This document shows, piece by piece, positions 6,150 to 7,221 of a stretch of DNA of 7,221 nt. The notes under the pieces are model-generated. The model was not told the origin of the DNA. It saw only the letters and a list, made by a program, of their open reading frames with translations, and did not search any database. Made by a program: the position numbers and the translations under genes. This DNA comes from Patescibacteria group bacterium UBA2193 (lineage in GTDB: Bacteria > Patescibacteriota > Minisyncoccia > Moranbacterales > DUUL01): NCBI GenBank assembly GCA_002327335.1, contig DCVH01000054.1, positions 1-7,221 on the forward strand, given 5' to 3'. Within the stretch, counting starts at the first letter, position 1. Each line of letters begins with the position of its first letter.

Positions 6150-6725
6150 ATGCAAAGAAAAATTTTTATTGCTATTGCCATTGACGAAAAAGCGAAAAAA
6201 TATATTGATAAAAAAATTGATAAAATCAGAGATAAATTGGAGGTTATGAGGTGGATTGACCGAGACAATTATCACATCACTTTGTCTTTTCTGGGATATC
6301 TCGAGGATGATGATCTGATGGAATTGTGTCCCAGAATCGCTGAGGTGCTGGATGGAACTGAAATTTTTGACATTCATTTGAATAAAATAATCCTCGCTCC
6401 GAGCAAGGAAAATCCTAAGATGATTTGGTTGGTTGGAGACAAGAACCAACAATTGATTGAACTTCGATATAAAATAGAGCAGGTCATAAGCAACATTGAA
6501 ACCTGCCTGCCGGCAGGCAAGGTTGAAAAAAAAGAGTTTCGTCCTCATATAAATCTCGGAAAGCTTAAGGGCGCCAAGCTCAAAGAGGATGCTGTTGAAA
6601 GTGCGGATGAAATTGAAAGGGAGATTGACTTGCTGATTCCGGTGACGGGGGTTAAAATTTTTGAAAGCAAAACAGAGAAAAGAAGACAGCATTATTTCAC
6701 AATAGATTCAATTTATTTTGATTAA
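6150..6725 (+). CDS. thpR: RNA 2',3'-cyclic phosphodiesterase / 2'-5' RNA ligase-like protein (ThpR family)
   Basis: A member of the 2H phosphoesterase superfamily (LigT/ThpR), which opens 2',3'-cyclic phosphates to 2'-phosphates and can join some RNA ends in vitro. The 191-residue length is typical. The N-terminal RKIFIAIAIDE (3-13) fits the usual R-x-F-(I/V)-A-(I/L) start. The first HxTx motif is intact (H42-I-T-L in YHITLSFLG), preceded by RWIDRDN. The second is H133-I-N-L in FRPHINLGKLKG, with Asn in place of the usual Thr/Ser. Codons 118-125 (T-C-L-P-A-G-K-V), just before this second motif, are made of a palindromic DNA repeat. The frame stays open across it and the C-terminal strand region (FTIDSIYF, 183-190) is preserved, so the gene appears intact. 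It is tightly packed between the membrane protein (3 bp) and the glycosyltransferase (4 bp), and no functional link to them is obvious. Confidence 0.9.
   Translation: MQRKIFIAIAIDEKAKKYIDKKIDKIRDKLEVMRWIDRDNYHITLSFLGYLEDDDLMELCPRIAEVLDGTEIFDIHLNKIILAPSKENPKMIWLVGDKNQQLIELRYKIEQVISNIETCLPAGKVEKKEFRPHINLGKLKGAKLKEDAVESADEIEREIDLLIPVTGVKIFESKTEKRRQHYFTIDSIYFD
6501..6523. repeat. Palindromic repeat inside the thpR coding sequence
   Basis: A perfect 16-bp palindrome, TGCCTGCCGGCAGGCA (6504-6519), is flanked by ACCT (6501-6504) and AGGT (6520-6523), which extend the symmetry with a one-base offset. It is much more GC-rich than the gene around it. It translates in frame as TCLPAGKV (codons 118-125 of thpR). 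Read on the other strand it gives ACRQAG-type peptides, which I recall as recurring in annotated Patescibacteria proteins. The pattern resembles Rickettsia palindromic elements that insert in frame in genes. The palindrome is certain; that it is a genome-wide repeat is from memory. Confidence 0.8.
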
Positions 6726-6729
6726 AAAT

Positions 6730-7221
6730 ATGAATAAATTTTGGGGAATAGATTTCCAAAGCCATTCCAAGGAGGAAACACTGAGAATTATTGAAAGGCA
6801 TCTGGTCAAAAGTGTCATCAAAAAGCCATTGATAATAACAACCTTAAATCCGGAAATTTTGCTCTTTGCTGATGGAGATGAACAGTATCGAGATATTTTA
6901 AACAAGTTTAACTTGAAAAATGTTGATGGTTTTGGGATAAAATTGATGGGATGGTTCAGAAGGAAGAATACTTCAAGGAGAATCCCAGGTGCTGATCTAG
7001 CTAGACATATCCTCAAAGTTTCTGTAAAAAAGAAATTGAAAATAGCATTCGTCTTCAAAAAAGATGGATTAAGCCAAAAAAAAGATCTTCAAAAATTTTC
7101 AAAAAATTTTCGAGCAGACATCAAATTTATTGAATATGATGTGATGGGGGAGAAGGATAATCAAAAAATTAATTCAGAAATCAAAGACAGGGAAGTTGTC
7201 CTGGTCGGAATCGGAGCACCA
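6730..7221 (+). CDS. WecG/TagA/CpsF-family (GT26) glycosyltransferase, 3'-truncated by window edge
   Basis: The ATG at 6730 lies 4 bp after the thpR stop and opens a frame that runs to the last base (164 codons, no stop). GT26 enzymes transfer a sugar, in the known cases N-acetylmannosaminuronate or N-acetylmannosamine, to undecaprenyl-diphosphate-linked GlcNAc on the inner face of the membrane during surface-polymer synthesis. Matching features are LIITTLNPEILLFA (34-47) with the conserved T-x-N region, a Y-R-D-I-L segment (53-57), NVDGFGI (64-70) with the likely catalytic D66, RIPGADLARHIL (84-95) and VGIGAP at the window end (159-164), which is the usual VGxGxPxQE start. Family members have about 230-260 residues, so roughly the last third is missing. 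Exact donor sugar cannot be told. With the rml genes upstream, it suggests a cell-surface glycan locus. Confidence 0.9.
   Translation, partial: MNKFWGIDFQSHSKEETLRIIERHLVKSVIKKPLIITTLNPEILLFADGDEQYRDILNKFNLKNVDGFGIKLMGWFRRKNTSRRIPGADLARHILKVSVKKKLKIAFVFKKDGLSQKKDLQKFSKNFRADIKFIEYDVMGEKDNQKINSEIKDREVVLVGIGAP

Noticed and set aside
6087..6692. Long minus-strand open frame antisense to thpR, about 200 codons
   Set aside because: It overlaps a gene with clear family motifs on the + strand, has low-complexity Phe/Asn-rich translation typical of the antisense of an A/T-rich gene, and matches no family I know.
1..7221. CRISPR arrays, tRNA/rRNA genes, transposases, phage or toxin-antitoxin genes
   Set aside because: I saw no spaced direct repeats, no cloverleaf or rRNA sequence, and every long + strand frame has a better-supported family assignment.

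Overview
The window looks like chromosomal DNA from an uncultured bacterium of the Candidate Phyla Radiation (Patescibacteria; Parcubacteria or a relative). This is an inference from style, not a marker-gene placement. The DNA is strongly AT-rich and intergenic stretches are short. No start codon with a visible upstream region has a recognisable Shine-Dalgarno sequence. Small palindromic repeats of the TGTCATTCC...GGAATGACA and TGCCTGCCGGCAGGCA types lie between and inside genes. The standard bacterial code fits: stops are mostly TAG and TAA, with one TGA, and no gene contains an internal TGA. All genes are on the + strand.

Region 1 (1-2584) is a dTDP-deoxysugar (most likely dTDP-L-rhamnose) module. 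It holds an RmlC-like 3,5-epimerase cut by the left edge, then RmlB (dTDP-glucose 4,6-dehydratase) and RmlD (dTDP-4-dehydrorhamnose reductase). The thymidylyltransferase RmlA that would start the pathway is not in the window and could lie just upstream. The rmlC-rmlB gap (412-686) carries a 117-bp element with inverted termini, plus an AT-rich 7-bp tandem repeat just before rmlB.

Region 2 (2585-3808) holds a single gene for a NIF3-superfamily protein of a longer, divergent type. It is flanked by two intergenic inverted-repeat structures: a 25-bp imperfect stem at 2619-2694 and a smaller nested one at 3740-3789.

Region 3 (3809-7221) is a tight run of four genes separated by only 3-4 bases, very probably one operon. 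It encodes a zinc M16-family peptidase, an AI-2E/PerM-type multi-span membrane protein, a 2'-5' RNA ligase/cyclic phosphodiesterase-like protein (ThpR), and the first 164 codons of a WecG/TagA/CpsF-family (GT26) glycosyltransferase that runs off the right edge. The ThpR gene contains an in-frame palindromic repeat.

The rml genes and the GT26 enzyme point to cell-surface polysaccharide synthesis on both sides of the window, with ordinary housekeeping-type genes between. I saw no CRISPR array, tRNA, rRNA, transposase, phage gene or toxin-antitoxin pair. I found no clearly new multi-gene system. The most unusual content is the set of palindromic repeats, especially the one used as coding sequence, and the 25-bp inverted repeat before the NIF3 gene.
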